Shown piece after piece: positions 32,557-42,082 of a stretch of 64,000 nt of DNA. The DNA is from Roseiarcus sp050012775 (GTDB lineage: Bacteria; Pseudomonadota; Alphaproteobacteria; Rhizobiales; Beijerinckiaceae), in the NCBI GenBank assembly GCA_050012775.1, contig JBEKGN010000027.1, forward strand, positions 1-64,000, given 5' to 3'. The notes beneath the pieces are model-generated. The model ran no database searches. It was not told the DNA's origin and saw only the letters and a list, made by a program, of their open reading frames with translations. Both the position numbers and the translations under genes were made by a program. Every line of letters begins with the position of its first letter. Position 1 is the stretch's first letter.

Positions 32557-33528
32557 TCAAGAGAACAGCTTCAGAATGAGCTGGGAGTTCTGGTTGGCGA
32601 TCGACAGCGATTGAATGCCGAGCTGTTCCTGCGTCTGCAAGGCCTGCAATTGCGTCGAAGCCGTATTCATGTTCGCGTCGACGAGGCCGCTGACGCCCTC
32701 GGCGTAGTTGGTCGTCAGCGCGGAGTTGAACGTCGCGGCGGCGGTCATTTGGTCCTGAGTCGAGCCGATGGTCGCGGCGTAATTCGTCAACGAGCTCATC
32801 GCCTGCTCGACGCCGGCCATCAGAGTGGTGACATTGGCCGCCGTCACCGTCTCCGCCCCCGACCCCAGTTTGGTCAGGTCGACGGGGGCGGCGAGGGTGG
32901 ACCCGGCGACGCCCTGGCTCGTCAGTATGCCGCCTGTCCCGGTCAGCGCCTGCGTGGATAAAGCGATGGTGGTGAAAGTGCCGCCGGAGGAGGTCGCGTT
33001 GAAGCCGGAAACGAAACTCAACGTCGACGTCGCCGGAGTCCCCGACGTCGTCGGCGTCCCCGCCACCCCCGCCGTCGCCGTCGGCGGCGTCGCCGCCTCC
33101 GCCGCCGCCGTCGCCGTCGAACCGTCGAGGACATTGAGGCCGTTGAACGAAGCGCCGCTGACCGCTTCGGTCAATTGCTGGCTGAGCGATGCGAGCGTCG
33201 TGTTGATGTTGCCGAGGTCGGCGCCCGGGTTGGTCGCTTCGGTGAGCGCGGACTCGATCGAGTTGATCGTGGTGATGACCGAGCTGATCGCCGACGAGGC
33301 GGTGCTAAGGACGGCCTGGCTCTGCGTCAGCGACGAATTGGCGGCGGTGACGACGCCGCTGTCGGAATTCAGCTGCGTCGCGATCGACCAATAGGCCGCA
33401 TTGTCGGACGCGGTCGCGACCGAGAGACCGCTCGAAACCTGCCTCTGGGTCGTCGCCAATTCGCTCTGCGTCTGCTGCAAGGACTGCAGCGCGCTGAGCG
33501 CCGAGGGATTCGTCAGAAGATAACTCAT
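32557..33528 (-). CDS. fliC: Flagellin
   Basis: Encodes 323 aa. The conserved N-terminal D0/D1 part (MSYLLTNPSALSALQSLQQT ... VSSGLSVATASDNAAYWSIA) and C-terminal part (LQALQTQEQLGIQSLSIANQ ... ILKLFS) flank a short variable centre of Ala/Thr/Pro-rich repeats (about 135-175). This is the small flagellin type of Alphaproteobacteria. AGGAG lies about 8 nt before ATG 33528. It is the only flagellin in the window. FlbT and FlaF (61161, 60806) are the expected regulators of its translation and secretion. Confidence 0.95.
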   Translation of the reverse strand: MSYLLTNPSALSALQSLQQTQSELATTQRQVSSGLSVATASDNAAYWSIATQLNSDSGVVTAANSSLTQSQAVLSTASSAISSVITTINSIESALTEATNPGADLGNINTTLASLSQQLTEAVSGASFNGLNVLDGSTATAAAEAATPPTATAGVAGTPTTSGTPATSTLSFVSGFNATSSGGTFTTIALSTQALTGTGGILTSQGVAGSTLAAPVDLTKLGSGAETVTAANVTTLMAGVEQAMSSLTNYAATIGSTQDQMTAAATFNSALTTNYAEGVSGLVDANMNTASTQLQALQTQEQLGIQSLSIANQNSQLILKLFS

Positions 33529-33926
33529 AAGGGTGCTCCTAATCCGTTAAATCACGAAAACTTGTGACATTTCGGATTTGCACCGAGACGACGAAGCGGC
33601 CTTATGCCTTTAAGCTCGACTCGCCGAGCCTAATCGTCGTGTGACGCCAAGACCGGGGCCGTGAAACGCGGCCGGGAACTGCTCAGCTGGCCGAAGCTTG
33701 CCCCAGACCTCTTAAGAATGGGTAAAGTTCGGCTGACCGCGCCGCGAAAAGGCCGGCGAAGGCGCCGGCCGAGGCCCCGACCCGCTCCCGACCAAATCAA
33801 CGGCGCGCGAACGCAATGTCCGCGCAAGCTCCGACGTAAACAGTGGCGCGACAGATCAGAGCGGATCCCTCGAACGTGAGCCGGGATCGGCTCCGAGATT
33901 TCTGGCGGAGCGCGGGCGCGGGTGAA
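33529..33926. other. Divergent flagellar promoter region, 398 bp
   Basis: This lies between the flagellin (minus) and fliF (plus) starts. It contains ACTTGT at 33560-33565, i.e. ACAAGT toward flagellin 32 nt before its ATG, the same hexamer as in the ftcR array. TTAAGAATGGGTAAAG near 33713 resembles a degenerate CtrA site. A perfect hairpin GGCCGGCG-AAGG-CGCCGGCC (33751-33770) lies in the probable fliF leader. No gene is seen. Confidence 0.45.
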
Positions 33927-35588
33927 ATGAACAACGCATTGGCGCAAGCCGAGCGACTTTGGGCGAATATTCTCGCGCTGGGCGGGAAGCGCCTGGCGGC
34001 GCTCGCCATGATCGGCGTGACCGTATTCGCGGCGACTGGATTCAGCGGCTATTATCTCAGCCGCCCGAGCATGGAAACGCTCTATTCCGGGCTGGATCGC
34101 GACGACGTGGTCGGCATCGGGTCGACGCTCCAACAAGCGGGGATCGCCTTCGACGTTTCCGCCGACGGCGCCACTGTCATGGTCCCGGTCGGTCAGGCGG
34201 CGCTCGCGCGCATGACCTTGGCGGAGAAGGGGCTGCCGCACAGCGGCAGCGTCGGCAACGAGCTCTACGACAAGCTCGGCTCGCTCGGCCTCACCTCGTT
34301 CATGCAGGAAGTCACGCGCGTGCGCGCTATGGAAGGCGAATTGGCGCGCACCATCCAGATGATGCGCGGCATCAAGGCCGCGCGCGTTCATATCGTCATG
34401 AGCGACGAAGGCTCGTTCCGTCGCGAGCGGCAGGCCCCCTCGGCCTCCGTGATCATTCGCACCGACGGCGCGGACGATCGCATGGCCGGTCAAGCCATCC
34501 GCCATCTCGTGGCGGCCGCGATCCCCAACATGAAAACCGATGAAGTGACGGTGCTCAACGTCGACGGCCGACTGCTCGCCAGCGGCTCCGATTCGCTAGA
34601 AAAGTCCCCGGACAACTTGCTCGGGTTGGAAAAGGACGTTTCGCAGGAGATCCGCGAAAAAATCATCACGACGCTGGCGCCGTATTTGAGCCTGCACAAC
34701 TTCCAGGTCAGCGTCGCGGCGCGGCTCAACGCCGACAAGACGCAAACGAACGAAACGATCTACAACCCGGATTCGCGCGCCGAGCGCTCCGTGCGCGTGG
34801 TCAAGGAGCGTCAGAATTCCCAGAACGCCGCCGGTCAGCCGCCCGCCGGCGTCGACGCGAATCTGCCGAAGGCGAAAAACACCTCGACGGAAACAAAGCA
34901 GTCGAACGACGCGACCGACAAGCGCGAGGAGCTGACGAACTACGAGGTTTCCTCGAAGTCGATCACGACGACGAGCGCCGGCTTCGTGGTCGACGGGCTT
35001 TCGGTGGCGGTTCTCGTCAACCGTTCGGCGCTCGCCGCTTCGCTCGGCGACAAGGCGGCGCCCGACGCCATGGACAAGCAAGTCAAAGAAATCGAACAGC
35101 TCGTCGCCACAGCGGCGGGGTTGCGCAAGGAGCGGGGCGACACGGTGAAAATATCCGTCGTCGACTTCGCCGACGGCGGCCGCGACCTCGCGCCGGTCGA
35201 GCCGCCGTCTTTCGTGGAGCTCCTGCTTCGCCAATCCGGCTCCTTCGTCAGCGCCGGCGCCATCGTCCTGGTCGCGCTGATGTTGCTTTGGTTCGGTCTC
35301 CGGCCGGCCACCAAGGCGCTTCTCGCGCTGCCGTCCGAGCCGTCGCAAGAAGCCATGGGGATGCCGCTGGCCGAGTTGCCGGCCCCGCTTACCGCGCTCG
35401 GCGGCGCGAGCCCGTCCGATCAGAATTTCTTGATCGAGGCGAAAGACGAGCGCGACGAATTTCTCGAAACCCTGCTCGCGCGCAAGGACAAGAGTCCGCA
35501 ACGTCATCTTCAGAAGTTGGTTGAGTTCGACGAAGAAGTGGCTGCGGCGATTCTGCGACAGTGGATTCGCCAGGGAGCGAACACATGA
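33927..35588 (+). CDS. fliF: Flagellar MS-ring protein FliF
   Basis: Encodes 553 aa. Two membrane spans (about 22-44 and 439-458) flank the large periplasmic ring-building domain, with YSGLDRDDVVGIGSTLQQAG and MMRGIKAARVHIVMSDEGSF. The cytoplasmic C-terminus (LQKLVEFDEEVAAAILRQWI) is the FliG-binding helix. It forms the basal-body MS ring and export-gate housing. ATG 33927 is chosen since the protein then starts just before the first span; GTG 33843 is an alternative. The stop overlaps the next start as ATGA. Confidence 0.96.
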   Translation: MNNALAQAERLWANILALGGKRLAALAMIGVTVFAATGFSGYYLSRPSMETLYSGLDRDDVVGIGSTLQQAGIAFDVSADGATVMVPVGQAALARMTLAEKGLPHSGSVGNELYDKLGSLGLTSFMQEVTRVRAMEGELARTIQMMRGIKAARVHIVMSDEGSFRRERQAPSASVIIRTDGADDRMAGQAIRHLVAAAIPNMKTDEVTVLNVDGRLLASGSDSLEKSPDNLLGLEKDVSQEIREKIITTLAPYLSLHNFQVSVAARLNADKTQTNETIYNPDSRAERSVRVVKERQNSQNAAGQPPAGVDANLPKAKNTSTETKQSNDATDKREELTNYEVSSKSITTTSAGFVVDGLSVAVLVNRSALAASLGDKAAPDAMDKQVKEIEQLVATAAGLRKERGDTVKISVVDFADGGRDLAPVEPPSFVELLLRQSGSFVSAGAIVLVALMLLWFGLRPATKALLALPSEPSQEAMGMPLAELPAPLTALGGASPSDQNFLIEAKDERDEFLETLLARKDKSPQRHLQKLVEFDEEVAAAILRQWIRQGANT

Positions 35589-36379
35589 AACCGGTGCCGA
35601 TTTCGCAATATTTGGATCACATTGGCCGGGCGGCGCAAGCCGACCCGCAATCGCCGCGCCGGGAAACCTCGCCGTTCAAACCGCGCGCCGTCCGCGTGGT
35701 TCAGGACCCCGAGCCCCTCCTTCCGCTCGCCTTCAGTCGGGTGCTGCGCGAGGCGGCGACAGCCGCGCGCGAGCGGGCGCTCGAGGACGGGCAAGATCGC
35801 GACGCCTCGGATCGGCGATCATCGAGCCGCGAGGCCGCGCCGTCGCCGCTGCGCGGAGCGCCGAGCGATCCCGACGTCGAGGCGCGAATCGCCGAAGCGT
35901 TTGATCGCGGCCTGCGCGAGGGCTCGGCCGCCGCGCGCGCCGAAGACGCCGAAACGCTGGCGCAAGAACGGGCCAATCAACAAGAACGAGCGTTAATGGA
36001 GCGGCTCGACTTCCAACTGAACGAATACGCCCAGCTCGCCGACGTCATCGCGACGGGGCTCGTCGAGATCGAGCAACGAATCGCCTCGAGCGTTGCGCGC
36101 ATTCTCGCGCCCTTCCTCACGAATGAGGTGTCCAAGCAGGTGATCGACGAATTGTGCGACAATATTGCGCGTCTTCGCGCCGGCGGATCGTCGGGGCTGA
36201 TAAAGATCCGCGGGCCGGAGCGTCTGCTCGGGGCATTGCGCGATCGCGCTTCCTTCCTTCCCGTCGATGTCGAATTCGTCGTCGAAGACGGGGTCGAGGC
36301 GACGATCGAGGCGCAGCACACGACGATCAGGTCGGAGTTGCAGCCGTGGGCCGACCTCATCGCTTCGCTCGTCGTCTGA
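35585..36379 (+). CDS. FliH-like flagellar export protein
   Basis: Encodes 264 aa. The N-terminal half is disordered and charged. From about 125 a coiled coil (RIAEAFDRGLREGSAAARAE, in the FliH GxxxG-like style) leads to a C-terminal domain with VASSVARILAPFLTNEVSKQ-like and VEFVVEDGVEATIEAQHTTI segments. This architecture and position after fliF fit FliH, regulator of the FliI ATPase; rhizobial members are very divergent. It overlaps fliF (ATGA) and precedes motB by 9 nt. fliI is elsewhere (43246-44640), on the other strand. Confidence 0.7.
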   Translation: MKPVPISQYLDHIGRAAQADPQSPRRETSPFKPRAVRVVQDPEPLLPLAFSRVLREAATAARERALEDGQDRDASDRRSSSREAAPSPLRGAPSDPDVEARIAEAFDRGLREGSAAARAEDAETLAQERANQQERALMERLDFQLNEYAQLADVIATGLVEIEQRIASSVARILAPFLTNEVSKQVIDELCDNIARLRAGGSSGLIKIRGPERLLGALRDRASFLPVDVEFVVEDGVEATIEAQHTTIRSELQPWADLIASLVV

Positions 36380-36388
36380 GGCGGGGCG

Positions 36389-37630
36389 ATGGACGATCAT
36401 CATCATCCCGAAATCATCATCGTCAAGCGCCGCTCGAACCACGAGGAAGAGCACCACGGCGGCGCCTGGAAGATCGCGTTCGCCGATTTCATGACGGCGA
36501 TGATGGCGTTCTTCCTCGTGCTTTGGATCATCAATGCGACCGACAAGAAGACGAAGACGATGATCGCGCATTATTTCAATCCGGTGAAATTGGAGGACGC
36601 CGCGAGGTCGCCCAAGAGCATTCATGGCGACGAGGCCTCGGCCGCCGTCGACGTTGCGGGCGCCAGCAATCGAGGCTCGTCCGGCGCCGCAGGGGCGACG
36701 GACGCCAACAATACGAGCGGCGACGAGGCGGCTGCGGGCAAAAGCGGCGGCGTGGCGGAGAGCCAGGGCGCCGACACGCCCGAGCGGCGCGGAAACAGCG
36801 CTTTGGCCGAAAGGGCGGACCCGGCGAACCCAAAGCCCACAATGTCCGAGGGCGTGCTGTTCGCCGACCCCTATCGCAGCCTCGACGCCATCGCCGGCGC
36901 TTCGTCGCCGGACGCGCCCGCCATCGCGCGGAGCGAAGGCGCGAAAAACGCGATCGAGACGGCATCGGCGAATCCGGACGCTCTTCGCGATCCCTTCCGT
37001 CCGATTGGACGCGACGTCGCGACGGACGCGCTCGACGCGGGCGCGAGCGAACCCCCGCGGACCCCGAGCGCCGCTTCGCCGCCGCCGGGCGAGGACGCCA
37101 AACCAGCAACGGCCGCGCCGCCTTCGAGCGGCGCGGCTGCGCCCGCGGCGCAGCAGCCTCTCGCGGCGACGGCCGCCCGCTTGCAGAAGGAGTTGGAGCT
37201 GCAGGTCGGCGCGCTCGGGACGTCGCATCTCGGCCCCGCCATCGACGTGAAAGCGACCGATGAGGGGTTGCTCATCAGCCTGACCGACCGCCTGAACTTC
37301 AGCATGTTCGCCATCGGCTCGGCGGAGCCTCAGCGCCAGGTGGTGCAGGCGATGGAGGCGGTCGCCCACATCTTGAAAGATCGCCCAGGCGTGATCGTCG
37401 TGCGCGGACACACTGACGGTCACCCCTACAAGTCGGCGACCTATGACAACTGGCGCCTCTCTTCGGCGCGAGCCCAGCTGACCTATTACATGCTTGCGCG
37501 AGCCGGCCTTCCGGAGAGCCGCTTCGAGCGGATCGAAGGCTACGCCGACCGCCGCCTGAGGGATCCCAGCCATCCCTTCGCCGCCGAAAATCGACGCATC
37601 GAAATCCTGCTGCGGGAACCGAAACCATGA
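36389..37630 (+). CDS. motB: Flagellar motor stator protein MotB
   Basis: Encodes 413 aa. A His/acidic-rich N-terminus precedes the single span WKIAFADFMTAMMAFFLVLW with the proton-carrying Asp33. A long Ala-rich periplasmic linker (about 55-265) is followed by the OmpA-like peptidoglycan-binding domain (VIVVRGHTDGHPY, NWRLSSARAQLTYYML, ENRRIEILL). The long linker is usual for rhizobial MotB. It partners MotA (45552) and ends overlapping motC by ATGA. Confidence 0.95.
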   Translation: MDDHHHPEIIIVKRRSNHEEEHHGGAWKIAFADFMTAMMAFFLVLWIINATDKKTKTMIAHYFNPVKLEDAARSPKSIHGDEASAAVDVAGASNRGSSGAAGATDANNTSGDEAAAGKSGGVAESQGADTPERRGNSALAERADPANPKPTMSEGVLFADPYRSLDAIAGASSPDAPAIARSEGAKNAIETASANPDALRDPFRPIGRDVATDALDAGASEPPRTPSAASPPPGEDAKPATAAPPSSGAAAPAAQQPLAATAARLQKELELQVGALGTSHLGPAIDVKATDEGLLISLTDRLNFSMFAIGSAEPQRQVVQAMEAVAHILKDRPGVIVVRGHTDGHPYKSATYDNWRLSSARAQLTYYMLARAGLPESRFERIEGYADRRLRDPSHPFAAENRRIEILLREPKP

Positions 37631-38805
37631 AGGCCCGGCCCCTCGTCAACGCGCTCGTGCTTCTGACGCTGGGGATCGGCGCCTCCGCGCCGGCGAGCGC
37701 GCAATCGATTTCGGCGCTGGCGGCCGACCTGCAGGCGCTTCAGGCCCAAATCGCGTCCGGCGATAAATCGGCCTATGCGGCTCAACCAGAGCGTCTGAAG
37801 GCGATCGGCGCGGCGATCGCGGCCGCGAAGCCGGAGGTTTGGCAATCCAAGAGCGAGACCGACGCCGCGATCATTTATCTACTGAGCGGCGGTCAGCCTC
37901 GCGATATCGTGCAGTTGCTGCAGAGCGGCGCCGTGCCGAAGAGCGAAGTGTCGTTCATGCGCGGCGCGATCGCCTATATCGTGGGCAACGAAGCCGAGGC
38001 GAATGCGCTTCTGGGAGACGTCGATCCGCGCAATCTCGATCTCAGGCTCGCCGGCCAGGTCGCCTTCGCGCAATCCGTCCTCGAGACCTCGCGGGATGAG
38101 AAGAAAGCGATCGCTCTGCTCGATCTCGCGCGTTTGTTGGCCCCTGGCGGCCTGGTCGAGGAAGCAGCCTTGAGACGCGAGGTCATGCTCGCCGGCGATC
38201 AGCGCGACATCGATCGCTTCGCTTCGCTTGCCCGACAATATGCGACACGTTTCGGGCGCTCCGTCTACGCCGACAATTTTCTGCAAGGCTTGGCGGCGGC
38301 CGTCTTGCAAGCGGCCCTGATCGAGGACCTCCCGAGCTTTCAGAAATTTAGCATTGTCGTTTCTTCGCTGACGCCCGATATCCGGCGCGGCTTCTTACTG
38401 ACGATCGCGCGCGCCGAGGCGCTGAACGGCAAATTCGCCGTCGCCGCAATCGCCTCGGGCGAAGCGCTGCGCGCGGCGCCGAGCGACAGCGCCGACGAGG
38501 CGCGCGGCAGGCTCTACGAGGCGGCCGCGCGAATTCTGACTCCCGAATACGACGACGGCGTCGCGGAATTGCAAAGCGTCGCGCCGTCGAAATTGGACAA
38601 GCGCGATCAAGCTCTGTTGGGGGCCGTTCGCGGCGTCGCCGCTTATCTGCGCGAACCGCCGGGCGACGTCGACCCGGGACACGAGCCGGCGTCGCCGCCG
38701 CCGCAGGGCGGGAACGACGAAGCGGCGGCGACGATCGCCCTCGCGGAGGCGGCGATCAGCCGCACCGCCGCCCTGGCGAACGTCGCCGAGAAAGGGAATC
38801 TATGA
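37627..38805 (+). CDS. motC: Chemotaxis/motility protein MotC
   Basis: Encodes 392 aa. A signal peptide (RPLVNALVLLTLGIGASAPASAQ) is followed by an all-helical periplasmic protein with EVWQSKSETDAAIIYLLSGG and FARQYATRFGRSVYADNFLQ-type stretches. MotC is a rhizobial periplasmic partner needed for motor function; it stabilises MotB. It overlaps both neighbours (ATGA with motB and with the following gene), indicating a tightly coupled operon. The Pro/Gly-rich C-terminal section (about 345-370) is low complexity. Confidence 0.9.
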   Translation: MKARPLVNALVLLTLGIGASAPASAQSISALAADLQALQAQIASGDKSAYAAQPERLKAIGAAIAAAKPEVWQSKSETDAAIIYLLSGGQPRDIVQLLQSGAVPKSEVSFMRGAIAYIVGNEAEANALLGDVDPRNLDLRLAGQVAFAQSVLETSRDEKKAIALLDLARLLAPGGLVEEAALRREVMLAGDQRDIDRFASLARQYATRFGRSVYADNFLQGLAAAVLQAALIEDLPSFQKFSIVVSSLTPDIRRGFLLTIARAEALNGKFAVAAIASGEALRAAPSDSADEARGRLYEAAARILTPEYDDGVAELQSVAPSKLDKRDQALLGAVRGVAAYLREPPGDVDPGHEPASPPPQGGNDEAAATIALAEAAISRTAALANVAEKGNL

Positions 38806-40205
38806 GCCTTCTCGCGTTGAAAGCTTCAATCGGCGGCGCGCCGCCGCTCGCCGAGCATCCCCGCGACCTCGGCGGCAAATCGGCCGGCGGTTCGGAGTTT
38901 GCCGCGATCATGAGCGCGCTTGCCGGCGAAGATCCTCAACCGAACGCGCGCGCCGCCGGCGCCAAAGGAGCCGCCAACGCGCAAGATCGCGCTCCGCCGA
39001 GCGAAAACGCGCCGAAACCGCAAGAATCGAGCGCGATCGACGCGGGACTTGCGGGGCTCGTCTATGGCGCGCTCGCCGCGCCCGTTGGCATGACGCTCAA
39101 TCAATTCGTTCCGCCGGCCGCCGGCGGGAAGAACGTCGCGCAGCAAGGCGCCTCCGGTTTGAACTCAGCCGCCGCGAATGGGTCGCCAGCCGTCGGCGGC
39201 GCGCTGTGGCGCGCTTTAGAGGGACGCGGCATGGGCGTGAGTTCCGATCAGGCGACCGGCAGTCTCGACGCCGCGGCGCTTGCGGGCGTCGTCGATGGGC
39301 CGCAGACGGTTCAATTGGCGGCGAGCGGCGACTCCTCTCTTGGCATCGCCGCTATGCGATCCCGCACTTATCTCGGGGTCGACAGCGCCGCGCAAAGCGA
39401 AGCCAGAAGTCCGATCTGGCGCTCGCAGGCGCGTTCGGCCGCGCAAGCGACCGCGCCGGCGCGGTCCGGCGCGACGGGGACTCCTGCGGCCGACAACGCC
39501 GCGGTGGCGTCGACCCGCAACGAGACGCCGCCCGACAAGCGGTCGACTTCGGGCGGCAACGGATCGCAAAGCGTCTCGGTTCCCGACCCATCCGCCGGCC
39601 GCGAGCCGGCCGCGATCGACCCCAGCGCTTCGCCCGGCGCCGTCAATCTCGGGGTCAATCCCGTCACGACGGGCGTCGGTCCGATCCCCCTCGGCCAACT
39701 GGCCGAGCGCCTCGCTACAGCAGCGAGCGCCCTGACGTCGCGGGCGCCTGCGTCCAACTCAGCGCCCGCGACAGGCGTGGGAAGCGCCCAAGCGGTCAAG
39801 GAACTCCAGATCGATCTCGATCCCGCCGATCTCGGCGCCGTGTCGGTGAAGATGCGATTGGTCCAAGGGAAGCTTTCGGTCGTGATGGAAGTCGCGACGC
39901 CGAGCACTCTGAAATCCATAGAAAGCGAGCGTGGCGCGATCGCCGAGCGGCTGGGCACGACCGCCCAGCCGCTCGAAACTCTGGTCATCAAGGCGAGCGC
40001 GACGAGCCAAACCAACGCCGAGAGCGACAATGCGCGAGATCGAAAACCCGGAAGCCAGGAGAATGGGCAGAACGATTCGAGCCAGGATGCTCAAGGGAAT
40101 GGGCAGCAGTCCTCTCGCCGCGAACAGGCGGCGGGTCAGCGGAACCCTCAAGCCATGGCGCGACAGCCTGCGCCTCGCAGCGGGTTTGGCGATCTGCTTG
40201 TCTAG
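38802..40205 (+). CDS. fliK: Flagellar hook-length control protein FliK (MotD)
   Basis: Encodes 467 aa. The N-terminal two-thirds is Ala/Ser/Gly-rich and unstructured. The C-terminal Flg_hook domain (about 310-400) contains KELQIDLDPADLGAVSVKMR, LSVVMEVATPSTLKSIESER and LGTTAQPLETLVIKA. The tail is rich in Gln, Asn and Asp. It measures hook length and switches export specificity; in rhizobia it was first named MotD. Its last ~107 bp are shared with the start of the lytic transglycosylase gene in another frame. Confidence 0.88.
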   Translation: MSLLALKASIGGAPPLAEHPRDLGGKSAGGSEFAAIMSALAGEDPQPNARAAGAKGAANAQDRAPPSENAPKPQESSAIDAGLAGLVYGALAAPVGMTLNQFVPPAAGGKNVAQQGASGLNSAAANGSPAVGGALWRALEGRGMGVSSDQATGSLDAAALAGVVDGPQTVQLAASGDSSLGIAAMRSRTYLGVDSAAQSEARSPIWRSQARSAAQATAPARSGATGTPAADNAAVASTRNETPPDKRSTSGGNGSQSVSVPDPSAGREPAAIDPSASPGAVNLGVNPVTTGVGPIPLGQLAERLATAASALTSRAPASNSAPATGVGSAQAVKELQIDLDPADLGAVSVKMRLVQGKLSVVMEVATPSTLKSIESERGAIAERLGTTAQPLETLVIKASATSQTNAESDNARDRKPGSQENGQNDSSQDAQGNGQQSSRREQAAGQRNPQAMARQPAPRSGFGDLLV

Positions 40206-40719
40206 CGTCGCCCTCGCGCGGGGCGCGACGACGGAGCTCTGCGAGCAGGAGATGGCGCGAGCCGCCCAACTGAACGGGATACCCCTGAACATTCTCTATT
40301 CCGTTGGTCTCACGGAAACCGGGCAGAGAGGAACGCTGAATCCTTACGACATGAACGTGGATGGGCGCGCGGTTCACTCGGCGAGCCTGAGCGAGGCTCT
40401 GGCGCGGTTTGCATTCGAGCGGGCGCGGGGCGCCAAGCTCATCGATGTCGGCTGTATGCAGATCAACCACCATTGGCACGCCGCGCATTTCAATTCCCTC
40501 AGCGAAATGTTCGATCCCGCCCGCAACGTCGATTACGCGGCGAATTACTTGAAGGAGCTCAAGGCGCAGGAGGGCAACTGGACTCTCGCGGTCGCGCGTT
40601 ACAACGCCGGCCCCGACAACCCCAGAGCTCAGAAGACCTATGTCTGCACGGTCATCGGAAACATGGTCGCGAGCGGATTGGGACGTTGGACGCCGAACGC
40701 GCGCGAATTTTGCAAATGA
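40099..40719 (+). CDS. Periplasmic lytic transglycosylase (SLT domain)
   Basis: Encodes about 206 aa. After a signal sequence (SLRLAAGLAICLSSVALARG) comes an SLT domain with the catalytic Glu in LNILYSVGLTETGQRGTLNP, the VGCMQINHHWH motif and LAVARYNAGPDNP. It would cut peptidoglycan for rod or stator insertion, as FlgJ does elsewhere; no flgJ is seen in the window. ATG 40099 is chosen with AGGA upstream; 40063 and 40087 are alternatives. All of these lie inside fliK in a different frame. Confidence 0.85.
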   Translation: MGSSPLAANRRRVSGTLKPWRDSLRLAAGLAICLSSVALARGATTELCEQEMARAAQLNGIPLNILYSVGLTETGQRGTLNPYDMNVDGRAVHSASLSEALARFAFERARGAKLIDVGCMQINHHWHAAHFNSLSEMFDPARNVDYAANYLKELKAQEGNWTLAVARYNAGPDNPRAQKTYVCTVIGNMVASGLGRWTPNAREFCK

Positions 40720-41047
40720 GGAAGCGCCCCGTTGGGCTCCCCGCGCTTCGACGCCCGAACGATCGCGCGCGGGGAAATGCGGAATTGTATATCGTCCAAA
40801 TGTTGAATAACAAAAAAGTAAGCAATCTCCGCTAATTTCCTTCGGTCTGAATGAGTCGGACGCTTTCAGTCGCGCCAGGGCGCAATCGCGGCGCGATGCA
40901 TCCTCGCAGCCATGACGGCCGCCTAGGCGCAACAGCGAAGGGTCGCGTCCTCATGCCGGCATTGGCCACCCGCGGGTCCGCGCGTTCGCTTCGAGTCCCG
41001 CCGCTTCGGCGGCCGAACCCGACGCGCCGTTTCGTCGCGAGCGCGAA
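40720..41047. other. Gene-free stretch of 328 bp
   Basis: A weak stem GAAGCGC (40721-40727)/GCGCTTC (40743-40749) just after the transglycosylase stop may end its transcript. An AT-rich patch near 40785-40845 could hold the promoter of the diguanylate cyclase. A short open frame (40851-41051) has Arg/Pro-rich composition typical of a non-coding frame and was not annotated. Confidence 0.45.
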
Positions 41048-42082
41048 ATGACGCTCGCCTTCAATGTCAAGCGGTCGCTTCAGTTCGGCGGCGCGCTCGC
41101 CTTCATCGTCCTCGGCGCGCTGAGCGCAGCGCAGTCGCGAAGCAATCCCGTGGCGGAGGCTTATGTGCTCGCGTTGATCTGCGTCAGCACCATCGGCCTC
41201 GTCGTCGGCGGAGCGACCTATGCGCGAAACTCGCAATCCGATCGCAGCGAGGCTCGCGCGACCGCGATGGAGCGCCGAGACTTCGAACAGAATGTCGATG
41301 CGACGCTCGCGTATGTTCTCAAGCTGATCCACGATCAGGTCGCGGAGGGCGCCAAGTTCCAGGACTCTTTGAGCGGCGCCGATCGCAAGCTTTCGCGAAG
41401 CGATTCCTACGACACGATACACGAGATCGTCCTCACGCTGATCAACGACAATCGCGCGATGCAGAACAAGGTGAACGCCTTATCCGAAAAACTCGAGCAC
41501 TCGCGATTCCAAATCACGCGCCTGCGCTCGAGCCTCACCAGGGCCGAAGAGATCGGCAATCGCGATGGGCTGACGGCGCTCGGCAATCGCCGCTTCTTCG
41601 ACAACGCGCTGGCGGAGGAAATCGCAAGGGCGCGCGAATTTGGCGGCGAGTTGTGCATCGCGCTCGCGGACATCGATCATTTCAAGAAGATCAACGATAA
41701 ATTCGGGCATGTCGCCGGCGACATGGTGCTGAAACTGTTCGCTGAACTCCTGATGATGAACGTCAAGGGCCAAGACAAGGCGGCGCGATTCGGCGGCGAG
41801 GAGTTCGCAATCCTTTTTCCGGATTCCCAGCTCAGCGAGGCGACCGTGGCGGTCAACCAAATTCACAAGCAGCTCGAAAGCAAACAATGGGCGGTCGCCG
41901 CGAGCGGCGAGCGCATCGGCGCCGTTACCGCTTCGTTTGGCGTCGCAAGACTGCAGGCCGGCGAGTCCGCGGAGGACCTGATCCGGCGCGCCGACGCCAA
42001 GCTCTATGAAGCAAAATCAAGTGGAAGGAATCGGGTCTTGGTCGACACCGCGGGCGAGACCGAACGTGAGGTCGAAGTGTGA
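41048..42082 (+). CDS. Membrane-bound diguanylate cyclase (GGDEF)
   Basis: Encodes 344 aa. Two N-terminal spans (about 12-29 and 37-57), a coiled coil (about 60-165) and a GGDEF domain (about 170-335) are visible. The active site is intact: RFGGEEF (247-253), with metal/GTP residues in ALADIDHFKKINDKFGHVAGD. The inhibitory I-site RxxD is degenerate (KGQD, 240-243), so product inhibition is probably weak. It makes c-di-GMP from GTP. It sits within the flagellar cluster and is coupled by overlap to a J-domain-like gene. Confidence 0.92.
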   Translation: MTLAFNVKRSLQFGGALAFIVLGALSAAQSRSNPVAEAYVLALICVSTIGLVVGGATYARNSQSDRSEARATAMERRDFEQNVDATLAYVLKLIHDQVAEGAKFQDSLSGADRKLSRSDSYDTIHEIVLTLINDNRAMQNKVNALSEKLEHSRFQITRLRSSLTRAEEIGNRDGLTALGNRRFFDNALAEEIARAREFGGELCIALADIDHFKKINDKFGHVAGDMVLKLFAELLMMNVKGQDKAARFGGEEFAILFPDSQLSEATVAVNQIHKQLESKQWAVAASGERIGAVTASFGVARLQAGESAEDLIRRADAKLYEAKSSGRNRVLVDTAGETEREVEV

